From Draconibacterium mangrovi_A (GTDB taxonomy: Bacteria; Bacteroidota; Bacteroidia; Bacteroidales; Prolixibacteraceae): DNA of 64,000 bases. The stretch lies in contig NZ_JBBIXN010000005.1 in NCBI RefSeq assembly GCF_037646455.1, forward strand, positions 315,554 to 379,553. The letters are read 5' to 3'. The position numbers and the translations under genes were made by a program. Numbering within the stretch: position 1 is the stretch's first letter; every line of letters starts with the position of its first letter. Shown here one piece after another: positions 8,840-17,405 of this stretch. The notes beneath the pieces were generated by a model that did not search any database, was not told where the DNA came from, and saw nothing but the letters and a program-made list of their open reading frames with translations.

Positions 8840-9886
8840 TCAATCCCATTCCCAGCCAATGCTGGTTTGAAATACGAAGTCGGATTTAGAAACATCGATT
8901 GCCGGATCGCTGTCGTAGTCATGAGTAAAGCTCAATTTGATATAAAACTCGAGTGGAAGATCGTATTTCATTGAAAATTCTGAATTCACACGAACGCCTT
9001 TGGAAGTTATGCCCGGATAAAAATTAAACTTTGCTTTTAAATCCAGATCTCCAATATCGTAAGCATTTATATCAAAAGCTCCCATTCCTTCGAAATTTCT
9101 ATCTGATGTTGGCGTGTCTCCCCCATACTTTTCATACGAGCGCGCCAGTCCAACACCAGTACCTAAATACCATCGATTGGTACGAAAAATGTAATAACCC
9201 AACCCTGTTTTCGAGGTACGTCGCAAATCCAGTTTTTGCTCACTGTTACTTAAAAAATCCATTCCGGCAAAAACAAACAATTTTCCTTTCAAAAAATAAT
9301 TCAAGCTCGATCCACCCGAAGTGCGTGTTGACGGATCAATTTGATCCTGATATGTTCCTACCTGGTTATAATCTGCCTCCCACAGCCATTTCTCGGTCTG
9401 ATAATTCACTTTCGCACTTGCTGATAGCTGGTGGGTGGTATTGGCTTTTGCAAATGAATAACCCGCATCGATATATACTTTTAATCGATCTTTAAACTTC
9501 GACTCCACCGGTTTTATTTCCACAATCTCGTACAGCGAAACAGAGATGCTGGTGGTAAAAGTAATCACTCTAACAATGCGCTCGGCACCTTCTACATATT
9601 TTATACTGCCTATTAACTGTCTTCCATCGCGGGTATAAACCACAAAAAACCGGTTCGATTCAAGACCTTCAACTTCCAGCCATTCAATCTTAAATTCATT
9701 GTCGGCATAATCTGTGTCAAAAGTGAGTACACCAAGCTTCATCGAAATAATCTCTCCCACCAATACATCTCCCGTCACGGTGTATAGTGTATCGTTTTGC
9801 GAAAATGCCGGAAAACTGAGCAAAAATAGCGCAAGTCCAAGGATTAGCTTTCGAAAAAGATGGTCAATTTTTTTGTTCAGATCCAT
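8840..9886 (-). CDS. DUF481 family outer-membrane protein
   Basis: Exported protein of 348 aa. Residues 1-29 form a signal peptide ending near F-P-A-F-S-Q. The next hundred residues (VTGDVLVGEIISMKLGVLTF ...) are a small beta domain common in front of DUF481. From about residue 135 the sequence shows the alternating pattern of the DUF481 beta-barrel: YSFAKANTTHQLSASAKVNY, repeated Tyr-rich strands, and a C-terminal aromatic or acidic end (SIGWEWD). Homologues such as YdiY are called salt-induced outer-membrane proteins, but no function is established for this clade. Same strand as nnr with an 81-nt gap, so linkage is possible but unproven. Confidence 0.8.
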   Translation of the reverse strand: MDLNKKIDHLFRKLILGLALFLLSFPAFSQNDTLYTVTGDVLVGEIISMKLGVLTFDTDYADNEFKIEWLEVEGLESNRFFVVYTRDGRQLIGSIKYVEGAERIVRVITFTTSISVSLYEIVEIKPVESKFKDRLKVYIDAGYSFAKANTTHQLSASAKVNYQTEKWLWEADYNQVGTYQDQIDPSTRTSGGSSLNYFLKGKLFVFAGMDFLSNSEQKLDLRRTSKTGLGYYIFRTNRWYLGTGVGLARSYEKYGGDTPTSDRNFEGMGAFDINAYDIGDLDLKAKFNFYPGITSKGVRVNSEFSMKYDLPLEFYIKLSFTHDYDSDPAIDVSKSDFVFQTSIGWEWD

Positions 9887-10051
9887 TTAAAAACTTATTT
9901 GATCTAATTTACTGCAAAATATAAAGGATTATACTTTTTCAATATTTATCCGACACCTTTTATTCAACATCTTGTGTTAAAGGAAAGAGAGAATCGGCAC
10001 CAAAACCAAGTTTTTGATTTGCTTCTTTTTACTGAATGGTATTATTTCCTT

Positions 10052-10059
10052 TATCTTTA
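10052..10059 (+). promoter_or_regulatory. Probable -7 element (TATCTTTA) of the two-hydrolase operon
   Basis: One mismatch to TAnnTTTG, ending 21 nt before the ATG at 10081. Its presence argues that the reading frame upstream of 10081 is not translated. No -33 TTG at normal spacing. Confidence 0.4.
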
Positions 10060-10080
10060 GTCGACGGAAAATTATTATCA

Positions 10081-10890
10081 ATGAGATACCATTTAGCCTT
10101 ACTATTATTTCTTCTGGCAGGAAGCCTGCTTGCCCACACCAATTACAAGCTAATTCAAGATATCCCATACCGGACCGACTCTGAACAAGCTGACGATGAA
10201 TACATTACCGAACGTTGTCGGCTTGATCTGTACTATCCCGAAAATTTGAAGGATTATACAACTGTGGTATGGTTTCACGGAGGCGGACTGACCAGTGGCG
10301 AAAAATTTATTCCTGAAAAACTAATGGATAAAGGCATTGCTGTTATCGGCGTGAATTACCGCCTGTATCCTAAAGTAAAATGCCCGGTTTATATCGAAGA
10401 TGCGGCAGCAGCTGTTGCCTGGGCCTTTAAAAACATCGAAAAGTATGGTGGAAATAAGGGAAAGATCGTGGTTTCAGGGCATTCGGCAGGAGGCTATCTA
10501 ACATCAATGATCGGACTCGATAAACATTACCTGGCGGATTACAACATCGATGCTGATGATATTGAATTACTTGTACCTTTCAGCGGCCATACTATCACAC
10601 ATTTTACGGTGCGCGATGAGCGCGGAATTCCAGGTACTCAACCGATTATTGACAACTTTGCTCCGTTGTATTTTGTAAAGGCCGAGGCTCCACCGCTGGT
10701 ATTGATCACCGGTGACAGAGAGTTGGAAATGCTGGGGCGCTACGAAGAAAATGCCTACATGTACCGCATGATGAAAGTTGCCGGACACCAACAAACCAAG
10801 CTGCTGGAACTCGATGGTTTCGATCATGGAGGAATGGTTTCACCTGCAATTGAACTTTTGCTGAAAGAGATTCATGCGCTCAACCGATAA
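10081..10890 (+). CDS. Exported alpha/beta hydrolase (esterase/lipase-like)
   Basis: Serine hydrolase of 269 aa with a signal peptide (M-R-Y-H-L-A-L-L-L-F ... L-L-A-H). It shows HGGG (oxyanion hole, residues about 65-68), then GHSAGGYLTS with the nucleophile Ser, a C-terminal Asp in ITGDRELE and a His in FDHGG, completing the triad. This layout matches the BD-FAE / hormone-sensitive-lipase-like esterases of polysaccharide-degrading bacteria; the substrate is unknown. ATG 10081 gives a clean signal peptide; an upstream in-frame extension would bury it. The next hydrolase starts 16 nt downstream, so the two are likely one operon. Confidence 0.8.
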   Translation: MRYHLALLLFLLAGSLLAHTNYKLIQDIPYRTDSEQADDEYITERCRLDLYYPENLKDYTTVVWFHGGGLTSGEKFIPEKLMDKGIAVIGVNYRLYPKVKCPVYIEDAAAAVAWAFKNIEKYGGNKGKIVVSGHSAGGYLTSMIGLDKHYLADYNIDADDIELLVPFSGHTITHFTVRDERGIPGTQPIIDNFAPLYFVKAEAPPLVLITGDRELEMLGRYEENAYMYRMMKVAGHQQTKLLELDGFDHGGMVSPAIELLLKEIHALNR

Positions 10891-10906
10891 TTTAAAACCA
10901 AAGAAA

Positions 10907-12304
10907 ATGACACGTAAATTCCAATTGTTGTTTCCCCTTATACTTTTTTTCCTGGTGTCCGGATATACTTTTGCACAGGAGAGCGATATTTCCGGCAACT
11001 GGTCAGGAAACATCTCAATTCCGGGTGGAGAACTGGAAATGATATTTAAGATTTCGAAAGCTGAAGGAAAGTACGAAGCTAAAATGGATGTACCCAAACA
11101 GGGAGCAACAAACCTTCCTGTGGGCGAAGTACTTTTTACAGGCGACAGCTTAAAGATTGCAGTACCGGCCATTCTTGGAAACTATGCTGGAAAACTCATC
11201 TCCGCAGATTCGATTTCAGGAAAGTGGAAACAAAGCGGAATGTCCTTCGACGTAAACCTCAGTCGGACTGAAGAAATTATTGAATTGAAACGTCCGCAGC
11301 TGCCTGTTCCTCCTTTTCCTTATTTGGCCGAGGAGGTAGAATACACTAATCCAAAATCGGGGCTTAAAATCGCAGGCACCTTAACCTTACCTAAGGATGA
11401 AAAAAATTGTCCCTCTGTTCTTCTGATTACGGGTTCGGGAGCCGAAGACCGTGATGAAACCGTATTCGGGCACAAACCATTTGCTGTAATCGCTGATTAC
11501 CTGACAAGGCACGGAATCGCCGTTTTGCGTGTCGATGACCGTGGTGTGGGCGGTTCGGAAGGCGATGTAAACTCGTCAACCAGCCAGGATTTTGCAGGAG
11601 ATGTGCTTGCTGGAGTGGAATTTTTAAAAACACGGAAAGAGATCGATCCCAAAAAAATAGGACTGATCGGACACAGCGAAGGAGGATTGATTGCACCAAT
11701 TGCTGCGGTTGAATCTGATGATGTGGCATTTATAATTATGATGGCAGGGCCGGGAGTCACCGGCGAACAGATAGTTCTTGAACAAAGTGCACTGGTTTCA
11801 AAAGCTGCCGGACTTCCTGAATATGCCATCGAACAGGGCAGATTAACCAATCAAAAAATATTCGACATTGTTAAGAGCGAGCCGGATTCCGCAACAATAG
11901 TGGACGAACTCCGCCAGATTTTGGCTCAGGGAATGTACGACGGAATGAATGATGACATGAAGAAGATGATAGATGCCAAAATTCAGGGAGTAAATTCGCC
12001 CTGGTTTCGCTATTTTCTGACCTATGATCCTCAACCCACGCTGACGAAAGTAAAATGCCCAGTGCTTGCGATTAACGGAACAAAGGATCTGCAAGTGCCT
12101 GTATCAAACCTCAAAAATATCATTGAAGCGGTAAATTCGGGAGGTAATATGCAGGTTGATACCATCAGTTTTAAAAACCATAATCACCTGTTTCAGCAAT
12201 GCGAAACCGGTGCAATTAGTGAATATTCGCAGATAGAAGAAACCATCGATCCCGAGGTTCTTAAAACCATGAAAGACTGGATCCTGAAAACCACTACAAA
12301 TTAG
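10907..12304 (+). CDS. Exported alpha/beta hydrolase with N-terminal beta domain (S9/S33-like)
   Basis: 465-aa secreted hydrolase. A signal peptide (ending Y-T-F-A-Q) is followed by a beta-rich domain of about 110 residues that starts ISGNWSGNISIPGG and ends at SGKWKQSGMSFDVNLSR, a pattern common at the N-terminus of Bacteroidota serine hydrolases. The catalytic domain has ITGSGAEDRDE, VDDRGVGGSEG (oxyanion region), GHSEGG with the nucleophile Ser, and later INGTKDLQVP (acid) and NHNHLFQ (His). It resembles dipeptidyl-peptidase/esterase-type hydrolases; the substrate is unknown. It lies 16 nt after the preceding hydrolase on the same strand. ATG 10907 is used because it begins the signal peptide. 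Confidence 0.8.
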   Translation: MTRKFQLLFPLILFFLVSGYTFAQESDISGNWSGNISIPGGELEMIFKISKAEGKYEAKMDVPKQGATNLPVGEVLFTGDSLKIAVPAILGNYAGKLISADSISGKWKQSGMSFDVNLSRTEEIIELKRPQLPVPPFPYLAEEVEYTNPKSGLKIAGTLTLPKDEKNCPSVLLITGSGAEDRDETVFGHKPFAVIADYLTRHGIAVLRVDDRGVGGSEGDVNSSTSQDFAGDVLAGVEFLKTRKEIDPKKIGLIGHSEGGLIAPIAAVESDDVAFIIMMAGPGVTGEQIVLEQSALVSKAAGLPEYAIEQGRLTNQKIFDIVKSEPDSATIVDELRQILAQGMYDGMNDDMKKMIDAKIQGVNSPWFRYFLTYDPQPTLTKVKCPVLAINGTKDLQVPVSNLKNIIEAVNSGGNMQVDTISFKNHNHLFQQCETGAISEYSQIEETIDPEVLKTMKDWILKTTTN

Positions 12305-12309
12305 AAAGG

Positions 12310-12335
12310 TCATCCTGAGCGAAGTCGAAGGATGA
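12310..12335. repeat. Short palindromic intergenic repeat
   Basis: Starts 6 nt after the hydrolase stop. Arms TCATCCT (12310-12316) and AGGATGA (12329-12335) flank a 12-nt core, GAGCGAAGTCGA. I recall this CCTGAGCGAAGTCGAAGGAT type of sequence as a dispersed element in many unrelated bacterial genomes. Only one copy is present in this window. It could fold in RNA as a weak terminator. Confidence 0.5.
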
Positions 12336-12365
12336 AACTTCAACATGCTCTAATCTTTCATTAAC

Positions 12366-13670
12366 ATGTCCACAAAAAAACGCATCCTAAATATTTTATT
12401 CTGGTCGGTGGTTTCGGCAGCATTTATTGGTCCCGGCACTATTACCACTGCCGCCAAATCGGGAGCTGCTTTTGGCACCGAGCTACTGTGGGCATTGCTT
12501 TTTTCAACACTTGCATGCCTGTTATTGCAGGAGGCTGCTGCGCGTTTAACCATCGTTTCAGGGAAAAATCTTGGTCAGGCCATTGTTCAGCAGTTCGAAA
12601 TCAGCACAGCCAAAATACCGATTTTAATTTTGGTTTTGGGTGCCATTGTAGTGGGAGCAGCTGCCTACGAAATGGGAAACCTGCTGGGCGCAGTTGCCGG
12701 ATTCCGATTGATCTTTGATCTCCCAGCATGGATTTTGGTGCTGATCATCGGAACAGTGGCTGCAGTAATTTTAAGCATCCCTTCACTAAAAGTCATATCT
12801 ACCATTATGGGATTTGCCGTGGTATTAATGGGCCTTGGTTTTCTGATTGTTGCAGTTTTAATAAAACCGGAAATCACCCCAGTTTTAAAAGGAATATTTA
12901 TACCAAAGTTTCCCAAAACCACGGAAGCCGGAATCCTTGTTTTAGGATTGATCGGGACCACCATTGTCCCCTACAACCTGTTTTTAGGATCCGGGATTTC
13001 AAGCAATAAACAATCGATAGGCGACATGCGTTTCGGACTGGCAGTGGCAATTTTACTGGGTGGACTGTTTTCAATGGCAGTGCTGATCGTAGGGACGGCT
13101 GTTCTTACAGAGTTTTCATTTGAAAGCTTTTCGCTGGCCTTGCAACACAAAATTGGACCAGCCGGGAAATACCTGCTGGGTTTTGGATTATTTGCTGCCG
13201 GATTTACCTCATCGGTTACTGCGCCATTGGCAGCTGCCATCACTTTAAAAAGCCTCTTCGGAAATAAAAATCCTGAAAAATGGGAAACCGGTTCACTGAA
13301 TTTTAGATTGGGCTGGCTTGCCGTATTGCTGATCGGAATCGGATTTGCCGCAGTAAATGTAAAACCAATTCCGGCCATAATTCTGGCGCAGGCACTAAAC
13401 GGATTTCTTTTGCCGTTTGTAAGCATCTTCCTCTTTATTGTCATCAACAATAAAAAAATCACCGTGCATCAAAGCAATCCCTTACTGTTGAATTTGCTGA
13501 TGATCGTTGTTATTTTTGTGACACTTGTACTGGGGTTGAACAGTGCAACAAAGGCATTTTTTGGCGTTTTTATAACAAACAATATTCCCGGAAATTCGGT
13601 GCTTTGGGGAATTGGAATAGTAGCCGTAATTATTTCAGTTTGGGTTTGGATGAAAGGGAGCAGAAAGTGA
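12366..13670 (+). CDS. Nramp-like transporter lacking the canonical metal-binding motifs
   Basis: Inner-membrane protein of 434 aa with about 11 hydrophobic segments, clearly Nramp-like in segment 1 (FIGPGTITTAAKSGAAFG) and the QEAAARL and GKNLGQ blocks that follow. The metal-binding signature of segment 1, normally D-P-G-N, is G22-P-G-T25, and the segment 6 M-P-H motif is V201-P-Y203-N. All four canonical metal-ligand or proton-path positions are therefore replaced. This places it in a divergent Nramp-related branch, so calling it a Mn/Fe importer would be unsafe. Some Nramp-like genes (B. subtilis ycsG) sit beside 5-oxoprolinase genes, and one lies 5 kb away here, but the link is speculative. 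Located 61 nt after the hydrolase pair. Confidence 0.8.
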   Translation: MSTKKRILNILFWSVVSAAFIGPGTITTAAKSGAAFGTELLWALLFSTLACLLLQEAAARLTIVSGKNLGQAIVQQFEISTAKIPILILVLGAIVVGAAAYEMGNLLGAVAGFRLIFDLPAWILVLIIGTVAAVILSIPSLKVISTIMGFAVVLMGLGFLIVAVLIKPEITPVLKGIFIPKFPKTTEAGILVLGLIGTTIVPYNLFLGSGISSNKQSIGDMRFGLAVAILLGGLFSMAVLIVGTAVLTEFSFESFSLALQHKIGPAGKYLLGFGLFAAGFTSSVTAPLAAAITLKSLFGNKNPEKWETGSLNFRLGWLAVLLIGIGFAAVNVKPIPAIILAQALNGFLLPFVSIFLFIVINNKKITVHQSNPLLLNLLMIVVIFVTLVLGLNSATKAFFGVFITNNIPGNSVLWGIGIVAVIISVWVWMKGSRK

Positions 13671-13777
13671 AATGGCACCCAACTGGATGCCATCTTCTAT
13701 AATCATTAGCACTTATCCTTTCTCTCTGAAATCTCGTTTCTAAAGTTCCTGAATTCCAATCATGGTGCAATTTGAGG

Positions 13778-14290
13778 TTACAAAGAAGACATTACATACC
13801 TGTTTACTTTTCTGAAAGTCAGAGAATCACCTTCCCTTTTAATTACATAAATCGCCAAAGTGTCCATTTTATTAAAGTAACCATCCCAGAATTTTCTCAC
13901 TTTTACCGTATCTGAAAAAAACTGGGTGTTGTAATAGGTAATTGAATCCAAGTAAGCAGGATCCTTTACAAAAACGGTGTCAATCCCTATATTGTGTCTA
14001 AGCTCGAATTGCTCTCCATGAAAACGAATACTATCCAAAAGAAATATGCTCTTTTTTGCGTATGTGCTAACGCGATGCCTTACTGCTTCTAATGAATTCA
14101 TTAGTTCTCCTATCCTGGCACTATCTGGTGGATATGAATATGTGTAACACAAGCGATTGTCAAAGGTCCGATATTCCCAGGGTTTTTCATATAAAAAATA
14201 ATAGGTAGCCTTTTCTTTCGGTTCTTCCTGCTTTTTGTTACAACTTAGCTGTAGGAAAATGACCATCATAATTATTACTACTCTTTTCAT
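13778..14290 (-). CDS. Hypothetical lipoprotein
   Basis: 170 aa with a typical lipoprotein signal: M-K-R, a hydrophobic core, then L-Q-L-S-C with the lipidated Cys near residue 18. The mature part is rich in Tyr, Phe and Asp (EKPWEYRTFDNR ...) and has no motif I recognise. It follows another small exported or anchored protein by 21 nt on the same strand; both appear AT-rich relative to nearby genes. Function unknown. Confidence 0.65.
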   Translation of the reverse strand: MKRVVIIMMVIFLQLSCNKKQEEPKEKATYYFLYEKPWEYRTFDNRLCYTYSYPPDSARIGELMNSLEAVRHRVSTYAKKSIFLLDSIRFHGEQFELRHNIGIDTVFVKDPAYLDSITYYNTQFFSDTVKVRKFWDGYFNKMDTLAIYVIKREGDSLTFRKVNRYVMSSL

Positions 14291-14311
14291 TCCGGACAGT
14301 TATTGGGTGAA

Positions 14312-14725
14312 TTATTCAATTATAAAATGAACTTCCTCAATTGGCAGAATATAAGCTTCTTGATTTTCGCTCTTGAAAAAAAATAACTTAAATCGAGATA
14401 AATCGGGAATTAATTCTCGATTCCATCCAAAATTATTAGTTATAAAATATGTGGAACAAGTTACATGACTACTCATATCTCCAATATTAACCTTTTTTAT
14501 CTTTGCCGTATCAATGTCAAATTCATATCGCTGGTAAGATAGTTTTCCTTCTTGATTTAGAATGATATGATCAATATTCTGAGTAACAGAATCACTTAAT
14601 TGAAAATTATAGCCATCTATATTCTGCAAACTTATATAGAGGTTTGTTTTCCTGTTAAATTCCAAGATCAACAAAGCAGATAACGATAAAATTAACAGAA
14701 TATGTACTAAAATTATTTTTTTCAT
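14312..14725 (-). CDS. Hypothetical membrane-anchored protein
   Basis: 137 aa from ATG 14725 (M-K-K-I-I-L-V-H-I-L). A GTG 21 nt further upstream is in frame but would push the hydrophobic N-terminus inward. Residues 4-22 form one hydrophobic segment that serves as a signal anchor or uncleaved signal; the rest is a small extracytoplasmic domain rich in Ile, Asn and Asp. No known domain. It pairs with the lipoprotein gene 21 nt downstream. Confidence 0.6.
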   Translation of the reverse strand: MKKIILVHILLILSLSALLILEFNRKTNLYISLQNIDGYNFQLSDSVTQNIDHIILNQEGKLSYQRYEFDIDTAKIKKVNIGDMSSHVTCSTYFITNNFGWNRELIPDLSRFKLFFFKSENQEAYILPIEEVHFIIE

Positions 14726-14810
14726 TTTAATATAGTTTAATCGCACAATAGTCCTAACTGACGGAAATAATTTTGCGCATCGAGTAACGCATTAATCTCC
14801 TCCTGAGAAA

Positions 14811-17132
14811 TCACAGCTTATATTCTGCATGCACGCCCTTGTATATCACTTTTTTAGTTTCTCCTTCCGGCAAAACAAGTATCCTGTAAACCTTTTCAAC
14901 TGACTCTGTCGAAGAGGTTGATTTTTTGGGTTCAATAACCAATTTTCTGCTATCATCCTCCCAGCTAAACCTCGTCAGGTTATAGTCTCCATCGAGATAT
15001 GCATTACTAATTCCATCATCTTCATAAAGCGTGTAGCTGCCGTCGTTACCTGAATATATTCTTATTGTCGTAGTTTCAGTAACCTCCTCGTCAACATATT
15101 CCCTTACCGGATCAATGGGAATGATCGCACCAGCCCTCACATATATAGGCATAACAGACAGTTTTACCTTCTTCGTTATTGTTTGAGAACCATCATGAAC
15201 GGTGTTTGTAAACCAGTCATACCATTTGCCTTCAGGCAGATAAACTTCCCATTGTTTTGCATCGGGCTCGAATACGGGAGCTATAAGCAGATCCCTTCCC
15301 CACAGATATTGTCTGCCATTACGTTTTGCGATATCATCGTCGGGGTAATGCAACCACATGGCCCTCATAAATGGCATTCCTGTTTCACGGGCTTCCCATG
15401 CAAGTGTGTAGTTATATGGAAGGAGTTGATAGCGCAATTCATCATATTTCCTGCAAATAGTTTCAATTGCCGGATTGTTAAGCTCGGTTATGCTGGGTTC
15501 TTTTCCATGGTTTTCCAGGGGACCCATTTCGCTAAGTCCAAAACCCCATGGCAGAGAAGTCCACCATGTTCTGCCATGCGAACGGAATGATGGGCAGAAT
15601 GCACCAAATTGAAACCACCGGGCATACATTTCACCTGTATATTTTTCGCCCGGATAAAAACCACCTATATCAGAACCCCAATAGGGAGACAGGCTCAGGG
15701 AATGATTTATGCCAACGGCAATTTGTCCTTCCAGGGTTTTCCACGAGGATTGAGTGTCGCCCGACCAAACCCAGCCACCCCACCGAGCCACACCGAGATA
15801 ACCGTTCCTGTGCAGACTCCATGGCCTCAAGTCCGGATTGGTATAGACCGGCCCTTCATAGTACATCTGATGTCTCTTCATCCTTTCATGTAAATTAAAC
15901 CAGTCTCCTTCATCAGGCCACCAGGCATCAACACCAGCATTTACCAGTCCAAGATGCTGATTCCAGTAATTTAAAATATGTGATTCATCAACCAATTCAT
16001 CAGGTCCGGGAGGAATTGAACCGTGCAGTGTTGGCAATTTATCGCGGTCCCATGGAACAATGTGTAATGATACCTTAACATTTAAATCATGAAGGTCATC
16101 AATAACTTCAGAAGGCTCCCTCTTAAATACCTCGGGATTAAAATCAAATGAAGGCTGTTGGGTATTCCATCCCCGTGGACAAAATCCGGTTCCAAGGTAT
16201 ATCAAGGCATCTACAGGTATTTGTTTTTCCCTGAAAGTTTCAACAATATCAATCATTTGGTCTTCATCTTCCAATGTTCTGTGAGATTGCATGTATCCAA
16301 GTGCCCATTTGGGCGGCAGAACAGCTTTACCACTTATTTCTGCAAGCTCTTTCATCAGGTTTTCAGGTTTGGCAGCATCAAAAATCAAAATATCATAAAC
16401 CCCGGGGATTTCATATTTCGCAGGTGGTATTCCTTTTCCCGTATTTTGCTGTTGGTTTGTCTGTGTTTGGGTTTCATTACCGAGATTCAATAAATTTCGC
16501 GGGATAAACTTTCCCTGTTCTTTATTTCTGAGATCAACCTGCACCCATGGTGTGGCGACAAAAACGCCCCATCCTCCAGTGCCGACGAGCATTGCAACCG
16601 GATTGCGCGAACCATATGCATTGGATTGCCAGCGTGGTTCCATTTTGTGGTATCTACCTCTACGGTCAAACTCTATTTTTTCGTTTTCCCAGTCTTTACC
16701 CATCCTTGGACCACCTTCTCCCATGCCGAGGATGGGATTGTCATCGATATCGAATAACACACTTCCATCATCCAGAAAGGTTAGTCGCTGAATAATTCGT
16801 CCCTGTTTGTCCGAAACCTGAACTTTAAGAGGGTCATTTGTAATCACCACAGACATATTTCCAACCTTCTTATTCATTGTTCTTCCCAACTTGGTTATAC
16901 GGAAAGAAGTACCGGAATATTCCCTTTCAATAAGAGCCGGAGTATATGGAAATTCGTTTTCAAAATCGGTAGGTGTAATAGTAATCCTAACACTGTGATC
17001 TCCGGTTTCCCGGACGTTTAATCTTACTTCCTGATCAAGAATTTCTAATCGTTGACCGCATGAACTTAACAGGATTAAGAGCAAATAACTAAGGAAATAA
17101 GCAGGAAAGAACAGCCCAATTTTTTTCTTCAT
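14811..17132 (-). CDS. Glycoside hydrolase family 31 lipoprotein (alpha-glucosidase/xylosidase type)
   Basis: Cell-surface or periplasmic exo-acting glycosidase of 773 aa. Residues 1-25 are a lipoprotein signal ending L-L-S-S-C. An N-terminal beta-sandwich (with GMGEGG and SNAYGSRNPVAML) precedes the TIM barrel with ALGYMQSHRT and LIYLGTGFCPRGW. The nucleophile is expected at Asp407 in WWPDEGDW and the acid/base at Asp459 in SGDTQSSW; both are present. Further GH31 blocks include YWGSDIGGF and FRSHGR, then the all-beta C-terminal region with RAGAIIPI and YEDDG. Substrate (alpha-glucan, alpha-xyloside or other) cannot be decided. The promoter -7 box at 17211-17204 is overlapped by a TAGCAA/TTGCTA inverted repeat, suggesting repressor control. 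The reading frame is uninterrupted. Confidence 0.9.
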   Translation of the reverse strand: MKKKIGLFFPAYFLSYLLLILLSSCGQRLEILDQEVRLNVRETGDHSVRITITPTDFENEFPYTPALIEREYSGTSFRITKLGRTMNKKVGNMSVVITNDPLKVQVSDKQGRIIQRLTFLDDGSVLFDIDDNPILGMGEGGPRMGKDWENEKIEFDRRGRYHKMEPRWQSNAYGSRNPVAMLVGTGGWGVFVATPWVQVDLRNKEQGKFIPRNLLNLGNETQTQTNQQQNTGKGIPPAKYEIPGVYDILIFDAAKPENLMKELAEISGKAVLPPKWALGYMQSHRTLEDEDQMIDIVETFREKQIPVDALIYLGTGFCPRGWNTQQPSFDFNPEVFKREPSEVIDDLHDLNVKVSLHIVPWDRDKLPTLHGSIPPGPDELVDESHILNYWNQHLGLVNAGVDAWWPDEGDWFNLHERMKRHQMYYEGPVYTNPDLRPWSLHRNGYLGVARWGGWVWSGDTQSSWKTLEGQIAVGINHSLSLSPYWGSDIGGFYPGEKYTGEMYARWFQFGAFCPSFRSHGRTWWTSLPWGFGLSEMGPLENHGKEPSITELNNPAIETICRKYDELRYQLLPYNYTLAWEARETGMPFMRAMWLHYPDDDIAKRNGRQYLWGRDLLIAPVFEPDAKQWEVYLPEGKWYDWFTNTVHDGSQTITKKVKLSVMPIYVRAGAIIPIDPVREYVDEEVTETTTIRIYSGNDGSYTLYEDDGISNAYLDGDYNLTRFSWEDDSRKLVIEPKKSTSSTESVEKVYRILVLPEGETKKVIYKGVHAEYKL

Positions 17133-17203
17133 AATTACAAGTTTACTTAATGAATAACGTTTTTCAACAAAGTTGACATGTAATCATCAAATTTGAATTA
17201 CAC

Positions 17204-17240
17204 CAAATATAGCAACCAATTGCTAATTATTCATTTGCTA
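17204..17240 (-). promoter_or_regulatory. GH31 promoter with overlapping operator-like inverted repeat
   Basis: Minus-strand TATATTTG (17211-17204) is an exact -7 element, giving a leader of about 65-70 nt. It is overlapped by TAGCAA (17210-17215) - 4 nt - TTGCTA (17220-17225), and a further TTGCTA half-site lies at 17235-17240. Repressor binding here would block the promoter; the regulator is unknown. Confidence 0.45.
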
Positions 17241-17305
17241 TACAAATTGGGTTATCCTGAATATTATACTGAACATCCCAAATTAAGTTAAACTCAACGG
17301 TAAAT

Positions 17306-17358
17306 CATCCTTATCTTTATCCGAAGTCTTTAATGCATTTTCGCATTCCAAAAGAATG
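17306..17358 (+). pseudogene. Relic leader and start codon, duplicate of the 5-oxoprolinase gene leader
   Basis: These 53 nt, ending in an ATG, align without gaps to 18315-18367 (leader and start of the 5-oxoprolinase gene) with 44 identities, including a -7-like TATCTTTA at 17312-17319 at the same 36-nt distance from the ATG. Downstream the frame reads M-K-N-Q-E-Q-V and then ends after about 29 codons, running into the 3' end of the opposite-strand aldolase gene. The paralogous coding part is missing. A shared operator is the alternative explanation. Confidence 0.55.
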
Positions 17359-17405
17359 AAAAACCAGGAACAAGTTAGAATGAGAAAGATTGAATTAAAT
17401 AAGCT

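Noticed and set aside
10036..10080. N-terminal extension of the first alpha/beta hydrolase
   Set aside because: It contains the probable -7 element and would place the signal peptide internally.
14737..14814. A 25-codon GTG reading frame overlapping the GH31 stop, reading I-S-Q-E-E-I-N-A-L-L, like the FliM N-terminus
   Set aside because: Very short, closed by an in-frame stop just upstream, no flagellar genes in the window; the resemblance is most likely chance.
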